Below are positions 9,621 to 18,178 of a stretch of 64,000 nucleotides of DNA, in pieces; position 1 is the stretch's first letter; each line of letters begins with the position of its first letter. The stretch is taken from NCBI RefSeq assembly GCF_018401815.1, contig NZ_JAGYKG010000005.1, positions 62,001-126,000 on the forward strand. Direction: 5' to 3'. The stretch comes from Nonlabens sp. (GTDB taxonomy: Bacteria > Bacteroidota > Bacteroidia > Flavobacteriales > Flavobacteriaceae). Below the pieces are notes generated by a model. It worked only from the letters and a program-made list of their open reading frames with translations, was not told the DNA's origin and did no database searches. A program made the position numbers and the translations under genes.

Positions 9621-10220
9621 TTAATGCAATTTTGAAGAAATAAGGTTCATGAATTCGTTACGGGTCTCTACTTTTTGAAATTGGCCTCTAAAACCACTTG
9701 TGGTAGTTACGCTGTTTTGTTTTTGTACACCACGCATCATCATACACATATGTGAAGCTTCTATAACTACAGCAACACCTTTTGGTTTTAAGGTATTGTC
9801 AATGCATTCTAAAATATCATGTGTTAGTCGTTCTTGTACTTGAAGTCGACGCGCAAAAACATCTACAATACGAGGGATTTTGGAAAGGCCTACAATATGA
9901 CCATTTGGAATATAGGCAATATGAGCCTTTCCAAAAAATGGAAGCATGTGATGTTCACATAAAGAATATAGTTCAATGTCTTTTATAAGTACCATATCTT
10001 TATATTCTTCTGCAAACATAGCACCTCTTAGTATTTGAGCAGGATCTATATCGTAACCTGACGTTAGAAACTGCATCGCTTTTGCAGCTCGTTCAGGGGT
10101 CTTCACAAGTCCTTCCCTTTCTACGTCTTCCCCTAATTCGGTAATGACATCGCGGTATTTCCCTTTGATTTCATCTGTTATTTTTTCGTTGTATTCTTCA
10201 AAAAATCGGTAAGGAGCCAT
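9621..10220 (-). CDS. folE: GTP cyclohydrolase I
   Basis: A 199-residue type I GTP cyclohydrolase, which converts GTP to dihydroneopterin triphosphate, the first step of folate/pterin synthesis. Zinc ligands are visible as Cys88 and His91 in CEHHMLPF and Cys159 in [33 protein letters not shown] and the C-terminal RGQF stretch are typical. The length is normal for the family. A TAnnTTTG box lies 19 bases before the ATG. Confidence 0.97.
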   Translation of the reverse strand: MAPYRFFEEYNEKITDEIKGKYRDVITELGEDVEREGLVKTPERAAKAMQFLTSGYDIDPAQILRGAMFAEEYKDMVLIKDIELYSLCEHHMLPFFGKAHIAYIPNGHIVGLSKIPRIVDVFARRLQVQERLTHDILECIDNTLKPKGVAVVIEASHMCMMMRGVQKQNSVTTTSGFRGQFQKVETRNEFMNLISSKLH

Positions 10221-10238
10221 ATAGTTTTAATTAAGCTA

Positions 10239-10246
10239 CAAAGTTA
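10239..10246 (-). promoter_or_regulatory. -7 box for folE
   Basis: TAACTTTG on the minus strand, 18 bases upstream of the folE ATG, matches TAnnTTTG. Confidence 0.5.
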
Positions 10247-11262
10247 TCTATATTTTGTTTAACTATATAAATAATTAGTTAAACATTACAGAAATTAAGA
10301 GTTAGGCCAATGCAATTTGAAGTAGCACCGAGGTTAATAGCTAATTTTTGTCAGTTATGTTCTGTTTTGCCTATTCCGTATCGCTTATCAAGATATGCAT
10401 TTTGTTCAGGTATATAGCGATTTACAGTTTCTGCAGCAGCAATGCTAATAACCATGTAACACTACATCGGTAAAAAAAAAAGGATCCTAACCCATAAACG
10501 AGAAACAAGAAATTAATCCAACTGTATACATTTTACTTGTACCTAAGGATTTTTAAATTCTTATGTTAGTAGTGAAGTCGGCAGAAAATCTAAATCGGGT
10601 ATACGGTGGGAAATAATCGAAAACCAGATTCTCCTGAAAAAGGTCTAATCTCATGATCTTTTTAAACCAGTTTGCGGAGTTGCTCTTCCCGTAATTTTCA
10701 TAAGTATTTGCTGTAATCATCATCCGGCAGTAGCACTAGATATTATCTACACACTGGTGCGCCTTCATTAGGAGTGTTTTGTAACTAACCCAAGAGCATA
10801 AATCCCTACGGTAACCCTATAATTATTTTGTGGGCCTCCAAAAAAACAACTAAAATTTTGTGATGCAAGGATATCTTTTTTTTATTCCTAGAGGAGTCAA
10901 TTGATTCCTTATCAAAGGCACATAAGCCAACAACAAACAAACTTGTTGCACCTGCAGGATAAAGATCCCGTTCCTGCCAAAGAAACGGTCTAGAGTAGGA
11001 GCAGGCAATTCCATTAAAAATGTTTCCGCTATCGTATTCGAGCAAGTGCCATCTGTTCTTGTTTTCCTATTCTGATGCAGTGTAAGAGTCTGCTTTAAAA
11101 CTTTAAAAATATAGCAGGTTTGCTATTAGAAGAATTTCTATCAAAAACGTATGTTACAAAAAAATACGGCGTTCAAAATTAAGAATTTCAACCAATTAAA
11201 AACATAAATAAAAGAATGGAATGTTTAATTTAAAAAATAGGCATGACTTTATAAAATAATAC
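10247..11262. other. About 1 kb without an intact gene; possible decayed coding DNA
   Basis: No complete recognisable gene. Two minus-strand open frames look protein-like but match nothing I know: 10553-10723 (56 residues, beginning MMITANTYENYGKSN) and 10806-11045 (79 residues, beginning MLEYDSGNIFNG). Neither has a convincing promoter. They may be small genes or the remains of one decayed gene next to the tRNA. Confidence 0.4.
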
Positions 11263-11270
11263 TATATTTG
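11263..11270 (+). promoter_or_regulatory. -7 box for tRNA-Arg
   Basis: TATATTTG, 29 bases before the mature tRNA 5' end, matches TAnnTTTG and fits a short 5' leader of the precursor. Confidence 0.6.
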
Positions 11271-11299
11271 CAACCGCTTAGAGGTAATTTAAGTGAAAC

Positions 11300-11373
11300 G
11301 GGCTCGTAGCTCAGCTGGATAGAGCACCTCCCTTCTAAGGAGGCGGTCACAGGTTCGAATCCTGTCGGGCTCA
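11300..11373 (+). tRNA. tRNA-Arg (anticodon UCU)
   Basis: A complete 74-base cloverleaf: the acceptor stem GGGCTCG pairs with CGGGCTC (two G-U pairs), the D arm contains AGCTGGATAG, the anticodon stem CCTCC/GGAGG encloses loop CTTCTAA with anticodon TCT, and the T arm is ACAGG-TTCGAAT-CCTGT. The 3' CCA is not encoded. Confidence 0.95.
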
Positions 11374-11396
11374 CTAAATTGGATTAAATCAGAAAA

Positions 11397-11425
11397 AACG
11401 CCAAGTTCGCTTGAGCGTTTTTTTT
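11397..11425 (+). terminator. Terminator after tRNA-Arg
   Basis: Stem AACG-C-CAAG, loop TTCG, stem CTTG-A-GCGTT followed by an unbroken T run. Confidence 0.8.
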
Positions 11426-11787
11426 ATGGGTCACGCTCTCTTAATGATGCATCAGGAAGACCATTTAGAACTAATCAGGACCGATTGAAACTTTTGACTA
11501 ATACTTAACCTGCGGTCATTAGTGCAATTTTAATAAATATTTCAATGGCTAGACATGAAAATTTTATTTGCAAAAGCACACACACAAGCTATAATAATAC
11601 AGCAATAGTTTTTGTAAGTCTTTAATGATTTTGAAGCACTTTATTTTTTATTTTGTAAATCAACACCTACTTCAAAAAAAAATAGGAGTAGCATTCCTGT
11701 TAATTGAATGAAGTGAACAATAATTATGCTTTTCACCAATAGAATTTGAAGGTTATTAATTGGAGTGTTGCTGCATAGTAGATAACT
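11426..11787. other. Non-coding stretch between tRNA-Arg and porP
   Basis: AT-rich; no open frame, tRNA, repeat or promoter that I can support. It includes the expected 3' end of the convergent PorP/SprF transcript but no clear terminator hairpin. Confidence 0.5.
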
Positions 11788-12672
11788 CTAAAACCTTAGG
11801 CTTAACATGAACTCATTGGTATTTCCGGATTGAGCAAGCGTTGATCTTGTACTTGTCTCATAGGCATAACCTAAAGTAAAATTTGGACTTATGCTTATAG
11901 AACATATCCATGCCAATGCTTGGTCTGTTCTATAAGTTACTCCAAAACCAAACTTGTTTTCTAAACGTAACATCGTATTGATGTCTATAGATATAGGGGC
12001 ACCATTAACATACCTTAATAAGAATGACGGGTTAATCGTCCATACTCTATCTGTGTCCAACCCTAATTTATACCCCGATGACAAATAGTAATGAGGTCTG
12101 TCTGTCGCTACCGTTGCTTGACCATTGTCGTTCCTTGCTCGCTCTGTGTTTAATAATCTTGGAACTGATAAGGAAACATACCAATCCCCTCTAACTAATA
12201 ATCCTCCCAGTCCTACATTTGGTGTAAAATTATTGATACTCTCTAACGACGGATCTGAAAATATATTATAGGTATTTAAACCCACTGTATTAACATTATA
12301 ATCATTACCTCCAGCTTTTATTCCCAAAAACAATTGTGTCTTTTCTGATACTTTTAAGCGGTATGAAAAGTCTATAGAGACAACTGTTTGAGTCTCTATA
12401 AAGGTCTTATCTCGCATCATAGATAAACCTAAACCTACATTCCTACCTAAATAGGTATCAAAAGTTAACATTTGAGTCTGCGGAGACTGATCTATACCAC
12501 TCCACTGATCTCGCACCATTATGGTTGCGCTGGTTTGACCATCATACCCCGCATAGGCTGGATTGATTATATTCATGTTTGACCAGTACTGAGTTATAGC
12601 TGTCTCTTGCTGCGACCAAGATATGCTTACTACTAAAATTAATAAATTACTTATATATCTAAATTTTCTCAT
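11788..12672 (-). CDS. PorP/SprF family T9SS membrane protein
   Basis: A 294-residue outer-membrane beta-barrel protein of the PorP/SprF family. It has a signal peptide (about 1-21, ending ISWSQQ), then the family hallmark TQYWSNMNIINPAYAGYDG and WSGIDQSPQTQ, and repeated amphipathic strands to the C-terminal phenylalanine (MLSLRF). Such proteins assist secretion or surface anchoring of a particular partner adhesin bearing a gliding-motility C-terminal domain. Here the partner gene lies immediately upstream on the same strand, but it is broken by an insertion sequence, so this PorP may be left without an intact partner. Confidence 0.93.
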   Translation of the reverse strand: MRKFRYISNLLILVVSISWSQQETAITQYWSNMNIINPAYAGYDGQTSATIMVRDQWSGIDQSPQTQMLTFDTYLGRNVGLGLSMMRDKTFIETQTVVSIDFSYRLKVSEKTQLFLGIKAGGNDYNVNTVGLNTYNIFSDPSLESINNFTPNVGLGGLLVRGDWYVSLSVPRLLNTERARNDNGQATVATDRPHYYLSSGYKLGLDTDRVWTINPSFLLRYVNGAPISIDINTMLRLENKFGFGVTYRTDQALAWICSISISPNFTLGYAYETSTRSTLAQSGNTNEFMLSLRF

Positions 12673-12708
12673 CTCTTTATGTTAATTTTCCCAATACTTT
12701 TTTAATTA

Positions 12709-13235
12709 TCATTTAGTAATATAGATCCACCCTTCTTTATCCACACGACCATCACTATTTAAATCTAAACGATAATAATAGGACCCATCAGGTAGTGGCT
12801 CTGAGCTGTTCTTATAATAGGTATTCCAATCATTATTATAATTATGAGAATAAAACACCTCGTTCCCCCACCTATTATAAATACGTACCGTATTGTTAGG
12901 ATACTCCTCTATACCATAGATTATCCAAGTATCATTGATGCCATCTCCGTTTGGTGTAACTCCCTGCGATACATAAACAGATAAATCATTCTCACACGCA
13001 TCTCCTATGCCATCTCCATCCCTGTCTTCTTGATTTGGATTGGATATAAAAGGACAATTATCTTCCTCATCGATTATACCATCATTATCATCGTCTATAT
13101 CACAAACATCTGGAAGACCATCTAAATCATTATCCGATAAATTTGTAGTTAATACCGTTACCGTTACGTTAGTTATATCTATCTGACCTACTCCGTCAGT
13201 AACTGTAAACGTTACCGTTGTATCTCCTATTGACC
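12709..13235 (-). pseudogene. 3' end of a disrupted T9SS type B adhesin gene
   Basis: Reading from the insertion-sequence edge, the frame gives a cadherin/HYR-like end (GDTTVTFTVTDGVGQIDITN), thrombospondin type 3 calcium-binding repeats (DNDLDGLPDVCDIDDDNDG and DRDGDGIGDACEND), and a complete gliding-motility-associated C-terminal sorting domain (TPNGDGINDTWII, IYNRWGNEVF, LPDGSYYYRLDL, GWIYITK). This is the C-terminal part of a large secreted adhesin whose N-terminal part is missing. The open frame continues into antisense insertion-sequence DNA up to an ATG at 13344, but that start would not restore a signal peptide. It sits 36 bases upstream of its PorP/SprF partner. Confidence 0.88.
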
Positions 13236-13255
13236 CGTCCTGAAATATGTATACA
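13236..13255 (+). repeat. IS3 left terminal inverted repeat
   Basis: CGTCCTGAAATATGTATACA; 17 of 20 positions match the right end. Confidence 0.8.
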
Positions 13256-13264
13256 CTAAAACAA

Positions 13265-13636
13265 ATGTATATGTATAAAAACGATGGATATGTAAGACGA
13301 TACAGTGAGAGTTTTAAACTCAAAGTCCTTGATGAACTCACCAAGGGAAACCACTCTAAAAGACAGGTAGGACTGCTCTACGGCATCCAACCCAGTACCA
13401 TTAACGAATGGATAAAAAAGTACAATCGCAAAGATTTAATGAACACCCGTGTACTCGTGCAAACAGACGATGAACTTACCCGAATAAAAGCCCTGCAAAA
13501 GGAGCTTAAACAGCTAAAGGAACTTCTTATTAAGAAAGACCTAGACAAGCTTATTGATGATAGTTATCTCAAAGTAGCAGCTAATAAATTAGGCTACAAA
13601 GATGTTTTAGAACTTAAAAAAAAACTAAACATCTAG
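13265..13636 (+). CDS. IS3 transposase OrfA (helix-turn-helix)
   Basis: About 123 residues from the ATG at 13265 (an ATG at 13247 lies inside the terminal repeat and one at 13271 is also possible). The N-terminal half is the IS3 OrfA helix-turn-helix (RYSESFKLKVLDELTKGN, YGIQPSTINEWIKKY) and the C-terminal half is a leucine-zipper-like helix (LTRIKALQKELKQLKELL). A run of nine A residues at 13616-13624 precedes its stop. OrfB lies in the -1 frame and is open from the A run onward, so a slip there would yield the fused OrfAB transposase. Confidence 0.92.
   Translation: MYMYKNDGYVRRYSESFKLKVLDELTKGNHSKRQVGLLYGIQPSTINEWIKKYNRKDLMNTRVLVQTDDELTRIKALQKELKQLKELLIKKDLDKLIDDSYLKVAANKLGYKDVLELKKKLNI
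13616..13624 (+). promoter_or_regulatory. Probable -1 ribosomal frameshift site, A9 run
   Basis: Nine adenines read as AAA AAA AAA in the OrfA frame, 9 bases before the OrfA stop. The -1 frame has a stop at 13615-13617 but is open from 13618 through the OrfB ATG at 13642 and onward, as needed for OrfAB fusion by slippage. Confidence 0.7.
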
Positions 13637-13641
13637 CACTA

Positions 13642-14499
13642 ATGGAAACTATAGACAATAACCCAAAAGAAAGGCCTTTTAGCATCCTTACGATTTGCAA
13701 TGGATATGACTTGACTCGTGATGCGTTTTATAAATACAAAAAGCGATATGTCAAGCGAATAACAATTGAAAACCAGGTGTTAGATATCGTCCACAAAAGA
13801 AGAAGGACCCTGCCTAGAGAAGGTGCCAGAAAACTGATGAGATCACTAAGATCCGACTTTGAAAGGCACAACATCAAGATAGGAAGAGACCAACTATTAC
13901 GGATTTTAAGAGATAATGACTTGTTGATTAGACGAAAGAAATATTCGTCTAGAACAACTAATTCACACCATAGGTTTTACAAGTACAAGAATTGTATTAA
14001 GGATGTTATAATCAATAGATCAAACCAAGTGTGGGCAGCAGATATAACCTATATAAGAACCATAAATGGGTTCTGTTACTTGGCGCTCTTAACGGATATG
14101 TATTCCCGCAAAATAGTTGGCTACGACCTTAGTGACAGTCTTGAGTTGACAGGATGTGTTAGAGCACTTAAAAAAGCTTTGTATCACAATAAAGGATTCG
14201 AAAATCTGACTCATCATTCAGACAGAGGAATACAGTATTGCAGCAATGTATACACGAACGAGCTCAAGCGAAAAAGAATCACAATCAGTATGACAGAGGA
14301 AAATCATTGCTATGAAAACGCGCTAGCAGAACGAGTAAATGGAATATTAAAAGACGAATTTTATCTCGACCAGACCTTTGCCAGTGTGGAAGAGGCTAAA
14401 AAAGCAACCAAAAATGCAATCAAACTTTATAACTCTAAAAGATTACATTTATCTTTAAACTATGAAATACCTAATAACGTGCACCAAAATGCAGCTTAA
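13642..14499 (+). CDS. IS3 transposase OrfB (DDE integrase core)
   Basis: This 285-residue catalytic subunit has the HTH_21-like N-terminal region (GARKLMRSLRSDFERHNIKIG) and an rve integrase core with the triad Asp in VWAADITYI, Asp in HHSDRGIQY and Glu in ENALAERVNGILKDEF, spaced as expected for IS3. The frame is intact, so the element may still be active. It starts 5 bases after the OrfA stop, and is probably made mainly as an OrfAB fusion. Confidence 0.95.
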   Translation: METIDNNPKERPFSILTICNGYDLTRDAFYKYKKRYVKRITIENQVLDIVHKRRRTLPREGARKLMRSLRSDFERHNIKIGRDQLLRILRDNDLLIRRKKYSSRTTNSHHRFYKYKNCIKDVIINRSNQVWAADITYIRTINGFCYLALLTDMYSRKIVGYDLSDSLELTGCVRALKKALYHNKGFENLTHHSDRGIQYCSNVYTNELKRKRITISMTEENHCYENALAERVNGILKDEFYLDQTFASVEEAKKATKNAIKLYNSKRLHLSLNYEIPNNVHQNAA

Positions 14500-14514
14500 T
14501 CTTAATCAATAACC

Positions 14515-14534
14515 TGTAGACGTATTTTAGGACG
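14515..14534 (-). repeat. IS3 right terminal inverted repeat
   Basis: TGTAGACGTATTTTAGGACG, the imperfect reverse complement of the left end. Confidence 0.8.
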
Positions 14535-14711
14535 AGACAGAGTAGCGGTAATCGTTGCGTTACCATTGGTATCTAGTGCAACCGTGACATCTTTTCCAAA
14601 CACTAGTGCAGCATCTTTTGTTTCAACAGCTATTTTCTTAACATAGTTGTTTTCTATCGCTAGTTTATACTTTAATTGTAGTAGCCTAGAACAGAACCCC
14701 ATTTCTTGCAT
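14535..14711 (-). pseudogene. Upstream fragment of the disrupted adhesin gene
   Basis: On the far side of the insertion sequence the minus strand keeps a short frame containing VFGKDVTVALDTNGNATITAT, a hallmark of the repeated ectodomains in large flavobacterial adhesins (usually C-K-D-x-T-V-x-L-D-x-x-G-N-A-T-I). It runs into the element. Upstream of 14711 the frame is lost, so the rest of the adhesin, including its signal peptide, is deleted or decayed beyond recognition. The phase across the element does not join to the 3' fragment. Confidence 0.65.
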
Positions 14712-15255
14712 TTTATAAGAGTTGTTATCAAAGATAAAAGGATTCCCATCTTCTTAAATTAGTTGTATTGAGCCCATGATGTAGATACAACAAGAGATCT
14801 TATTACTTCTTTGATTTAAAAGGAGATTTTCATAGCAAGTAAGAAATTTATAGTGACGTTTGATGCGTCACCATTGTACCAGTAATTCAAATTTAAATAA
14901 GCTAATTACTCACCGTATTTATCATAAGTATTCCAAAAAGTACATCTCACTTTGGGTATTGCGCAAATTGCATCGAAAGTTTATAAAGAAAATGGATCAT
15001 CCTTTATTGGTTAAAGGACTATATGGTCACCCTCCAACTTACTAATATTGTTTGTCTTTTTATATGTTGTTATTGAGGGATTTTAGGATCCTTATAGTAT
15101 TGAATTTATACTGGTTTTTTTTGAAAAATCAACGGAATGCGCTTAAGTAATAATAATCCTAGCTACTGCTTATTTCACCGCCAGGAAAGTGTCGTCCATA
15201 AAAAAAAAGGTTCTTCTTTATAATAACACCTTGTAATAGCAATTCTAAAGTAAGG
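14712..15255. other. Non-coding or decayed DNA between the adhesin remnant and the lipoprotein
   Basis: AT-rich with frequent stops in all frames. A 7-bp inverted repeat (GTTGTAT at 14761 and ATACAAC at about 14784) is the only structure noticed. Probably what is left of the upstream adhesin region. Confidence 0.4.
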
Positions 15256-16047
15256 TTAGTTGAGCGTGTGACCAGTAAGACTTTGAACCGTTAAAATTTG
15301 TGCACTCTGAGGCACTGGCAAGCTTACTCCTAAAGAAGAAAAATCCTCCAGTGTGTAGTCCAATTGATTTTCAGACTTGACAAGACCTACGTCTTTTGCC
15401 CAATAGTTATCAATGACAATCACCTCTTGTGATTGTAAAAGAGGAATCTGTTGAGTAAATCCGGAAATACTAACATCTGTAGTGATTGAGGCAGTGATAA
15501 TGAGTTGTGAATGCAACAAGTCTGTAAAACTTATTCCTTCAACGGTCATTTGGGATACAGGAGCTTGCTGCACTGTAGTGACCTCATAATTAATATTTAA
15601 ATCAAAATTCTGAACTGTTTGGGTAGTAGATCCGGTAGTACCATATAGCACTTCCCCAGCGTTAGCATTTTGATCGTACAGTGTGCCGTTAGTAATAATA
15701 ACATTAAAGTTGTTCAATCCCTGTAATCCAAAATCAATCGTTCCATTACCTATCAACTTTCCAGAATCTGCTTTTAAGGCTCCACCACTTAAAATACGTG
15801 TCATGAATCCAACTGCATTAACAGGATTGGCTGCTAAGGTATATTCATTTCCTGTCATTGAGGCTACTGTTAGATTTTCGGAAGAAGAGTCTGCTCCTGT
15901 TACTACATCATAATCCCAACTGTTTGTAACGGCAAGTGGGAAATAACTGAAATCAGTATTAGCTCCATTAGAACCACTATTATCATCACCTGGGTCACAA
16001 GAAACTAATGAACCGACACAAAATAAAAGTATAATATTTTTAAACAT
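15256..16047 (-). CDS. Predicted lipoprotein of unknown function
   Basis: A 263-residue protein with a short lipoprotein signal peptide: hydrophobic helix FKNIILLFCVG followed by the lipobox SLVSC with the modified cysteine at residue 17, then a D/G/S/N-rich tether. The remaining sequence is beta-rich (alternating T/V/S runs) with no catalytic motif I recognise. It is likely attached to the outer membrane. It stands alone in a gene-poor region; composition is similar to its surroundings. Confidence 0.75.
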   Translation of the reverse strand: MFKNIILLFCVGSLVSCDPGDDNSGSNGANTDFSYFPLAVTNSWDYDVVTGADSSSENLTVASMTGNEYTLAANPVNAVGFMTRILSGGALKADSGKLIGNGTIDFGLQGLNNFNVIITNGTLYDQNANAGEVLYGTTGSTTQTVQNFDLNINYEVTTVQQAPVSQMTVEGISFTDLLHSQLIITASITTDVSISGFTQQIPLLQSQEVIVIDNYWAKDVGLVKSENQLDYTLEDFSSLGVSLPVPQSAQILTVQSLTGHTLN

Positions 16048-16954
16048 AGTTTTTTTATTACAAGGTAAATATATTAGTATTATATAGAATTTGGTTATTT
16101 TTCTTAATGTTTAATTACACATAACTGTTTTTTCCTAAAGGTAGTACCTAATATTTTAAGTTTCGGGAGCCTCTAAATGTAAAGTCCTTTTTAAACTTTG
16201 ACTTTTTAATAGCATTTAAGGGAGGTAAAATCACTCTTTCCGCCTATTGAGATAACATTCTAATAGGTTTTCTTGCAGTGATGCATACAAGATTAACATC
16301 AGAGCTTATGGTGAAGTACAGTGTTGTCGTTACCTTTTTCAACACTAAAGGTGTTTTTCTAACCGGTATGTCAAAATCATTCTAACGCATTCTTAAACCT
16401 TTGGACTGCTGTATTTTTGAATTTTCATTTGTGTTGTCTCGGGGCACTATGGAAATTTAGCTTGTTACACCCCTTAGATTGCTATCTTCATCTAGCTGTT
16501 CCTAAGTGGTGTTCTTCATTATTGACTCTTGTATAACTCTAATTTTTTTTAATTTTTGTTCAATCAGTTGAAAAATGACTAATTGCATCGCTTTGTTTTA
16601 GTATAAAGAATGAGTTGCTGCATAATCAATAGCGAATGGATAGGCGATTTAGCACTAGTAATCGCTCCATTTTGGTGAAGCACAAGCTTTATTAAATCAT
16701 AAAGGTTCTTCATAAATATTCTTCGTTTATTTTTTGGAATTGCGTATCTAAGGATTGCATCTAGGCTTTGTTGCGTCTGCTTTTGATAAGTAATACACAG
16801 CAGCTTTATAAGAGCTTTTTTCTGAGCCTAATTGACTAGGTAGATAACTGCTTCCCAGTAACACCACCATAACAACAAGATCATACAGTTTTTTAAACTA
16901 TAAAATTTTATAAGGATATTTATAATGTACACAAAGCTAATGCGATTCATATAG
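16048..16954. other. About 900 bases without an intact gene
   Basis: No recognisable gene. One minus-strand open stretch, 16579-16713 from its ATG (44 residues, MKNLYDLIKLVLHQNGAITS at its start), extends open for some 25 further codons upstream, and could be a gene fragment, but I cannot name it. No repeats or RNA genes seen. Confidence 0.4.
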
Positions 16955-16962
16955 TATATTTG
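16955..16962 (+). promoter_or_regulatory. -7 box for aroC, predicting a leaderless mRNA
   Basis: TATATTTG ends 5 bases before the aroC ATG; with the usual spacing the transcript would begin at or next to the start codon. Confidence 0.7.
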
Positions 16963-16967
16963 CCTTT

Positions 16968-18032
16968 ATGGCAGGAAATACCTTTGGCAAGCAATTTACC
17001 GTTACCACATATGGAGAATCTCATGGACTCGCCTTAGGTGGTGTTATCGATGGATGTCCAGCAGGAATAGCTATTGATTTAAATGCAATACAATTAGATT
17101 TAGACCGACGCAAACCCGGTCAAAGCAAGATTGTTACACAACGTAAAGAAAGTGATACCGTAACGTTCTATTCTGGAATATTTGAAGGAAAAACTACAGG
17201 AACACCTATTGGTTTTCAAATTGTAAATGAGAATCAAAAATCTAAAGACTATTCGCATTTAAAAGAAACCTATAGACCTAGCCATGCCGATAAGGTTTAT
17301 GAAGATAAATACGGTCATAGGGATTACAGAGGCGGTGGGCGCAGTAGTGCTCGTGAAACTGCTAGTAGAGTAGTAGCAGGAGCTATTGCAAAACAATTGC
17401 TTTCTCCTATCAAGATAACTGCTTACACCAGCAGTGTAGGAGATCTTTTTATAGATAAACCTTATCAAGAACTCGATTTCTCAGAGATTGAAAATAACGC
17501 GGTGCGTTGTCCTGATATCGCTTTCGCGAAAGCGATGGAAGAAAAAATCCTACAAACTAGAAAAGAAGGCGATACCATTGGAGGAACTATATCTTGTGTT
17601 ATTCAAGGTGTGCCGGCTGGTCTAGGAGATCCTGTATTTGATAAACTTCATGCCGACCTAGGCAAAGCCATGCTCTCCATCAATGCGGTAAAAGGTTTTG
17701 AATACGGCAGTGGTTTCGCAGGGACTCAATTCAAAGGAAGCGAGCATAATGATCAGTACAATGCTGACGGAACCACCAAAACTAATTTAAGTGGTGGTAT
17801 TCAAGGCGGTATTTCTAATGGTATGGATGTTTATTTTAGAGTGGCCTTTAAACCTGTGGCAACCATCATGCAATCACAAGAAACGATCAATTCCAAAGGC
17901 GACCTTGTAGAAATGCAAGGAAAAGGAAGACATGATCCCTGTGTGGTCCCTCGAGCTGTGGTGATCGTAGAAGCCATGGCAGCACTCGTACTGGCCGACC
18001 ATTTTTTAAGAGCACGTACGTCAAAGATGTAA
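16968..18032 (+). CDS. aroC: Chorismate synthase
   Basis: This 354-residue enzyme makes chorismate from 5-enolpyruvylshikimate-3-phosphate using reduced FMN, the last step of the shikimate pathway. Hallmarks are seen in order: [21 protein letters not shown] at the N-terminus (residues 11-31), [26 protein letters not shown], and the C-terminal [18 protein letters not shown]. The length is normal. A palindrome copy is embedded and encodes AFAKA within [10 protein letters not shown], a stretch that other AroC proteins do not need. Confidence 0.98.
   Translation: MAGNTFGKQFTVTTYGESHGLALGGVIDGCPAGIAIDLNAIQLDLDRRKPGQSKIVTQRKESDTVTFYSGIFEGKTTGTPIGFQIVNENQKSKDYSHLKETYRPSHADKVYEDKYGHRDYRGGGRSSARETASRVVAGAIAKQLLSPIKITAYTSSVGDLFIDKPYQELDFSEIENNAVRCPDIAFAKAMEEKILQTRKEGDTIGGTISCVIQGVPAGLGDPVFDKLHADLGKAMLSINAVKGFEYGSGFAGTQFKGSEHNDQYNADGTTKTNLSGGIQGGISNGMDVYFRVAFKPVATIMQSQETINSKGDLVEMQGKGRHDPCVVPRAVVIVEAMAALVLADHFLRARTSKM
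17519..17534. repeat. Palindromic repeat copy 3 (inside aroC)
   Basis: Perfect CGCTTTCGCGAAAGCG; it encodes AFAKA. Confidence 0.95.
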
Positions 18033-18103
18033 AGCGATCACTATACAGATAGTTTTAGGCAAATAGCTGTTCTTGATTTTAGTTTTAATTTTGTTTTTAT
18101 ACT

Positions 18104-18119
18104 CGCTTTCGCGAAAGCG
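18104..18119. repeat. Palindromic repeat copy 4 (intergenic, aroC to symporter)
   Basis: Perfect 16-bp palindrome, flanked by T and GGA; not followed by a T run, so not an obvious terminator. Confidence 0.95.
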
Positions 18120-18178
18120 GACCAGCACAAAAACTTTACTTATATTACGCCTCAAAGAATAAAAGAATTCAATTTTAC

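Larger units (their letters stand above)
13236..14534 (+). mobile_element. IS3-family insertion sequence
   Basis: A 1.3-kb element with two overlapping-phase transposase frames and imperfect 20-bp terminal inverted repeats (CGTCCTGAAATATGTATACA on the left and CGTCCTAAAATACGTCTACA, reversed, on the right; 17 of 20 identical). OrfB carries the DDE catalytic triad. It interrupts an adhesin gene. No matching target duplication is visible: the outside flanks read TTGACC on the left and AGACAG on the right, which suggests a later deletion or rearrangement at one end. Confidence 0.92.

Noticed and set aside
13247..13344. ATG at 13344 on the minus strand as the start of a complete adhesin protein
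   Set aside because: The first 34 residues are antisense to the IS3 transposase and have no signal peptide; the reading frame is the end of a truncated gene.
18104..18119. Intergenic palindrome as a transcription terminator of aroC
   Set aside because: There is no T run after it on either strand, and identical copies lie inside genes, so it is treated as a repeat instead.
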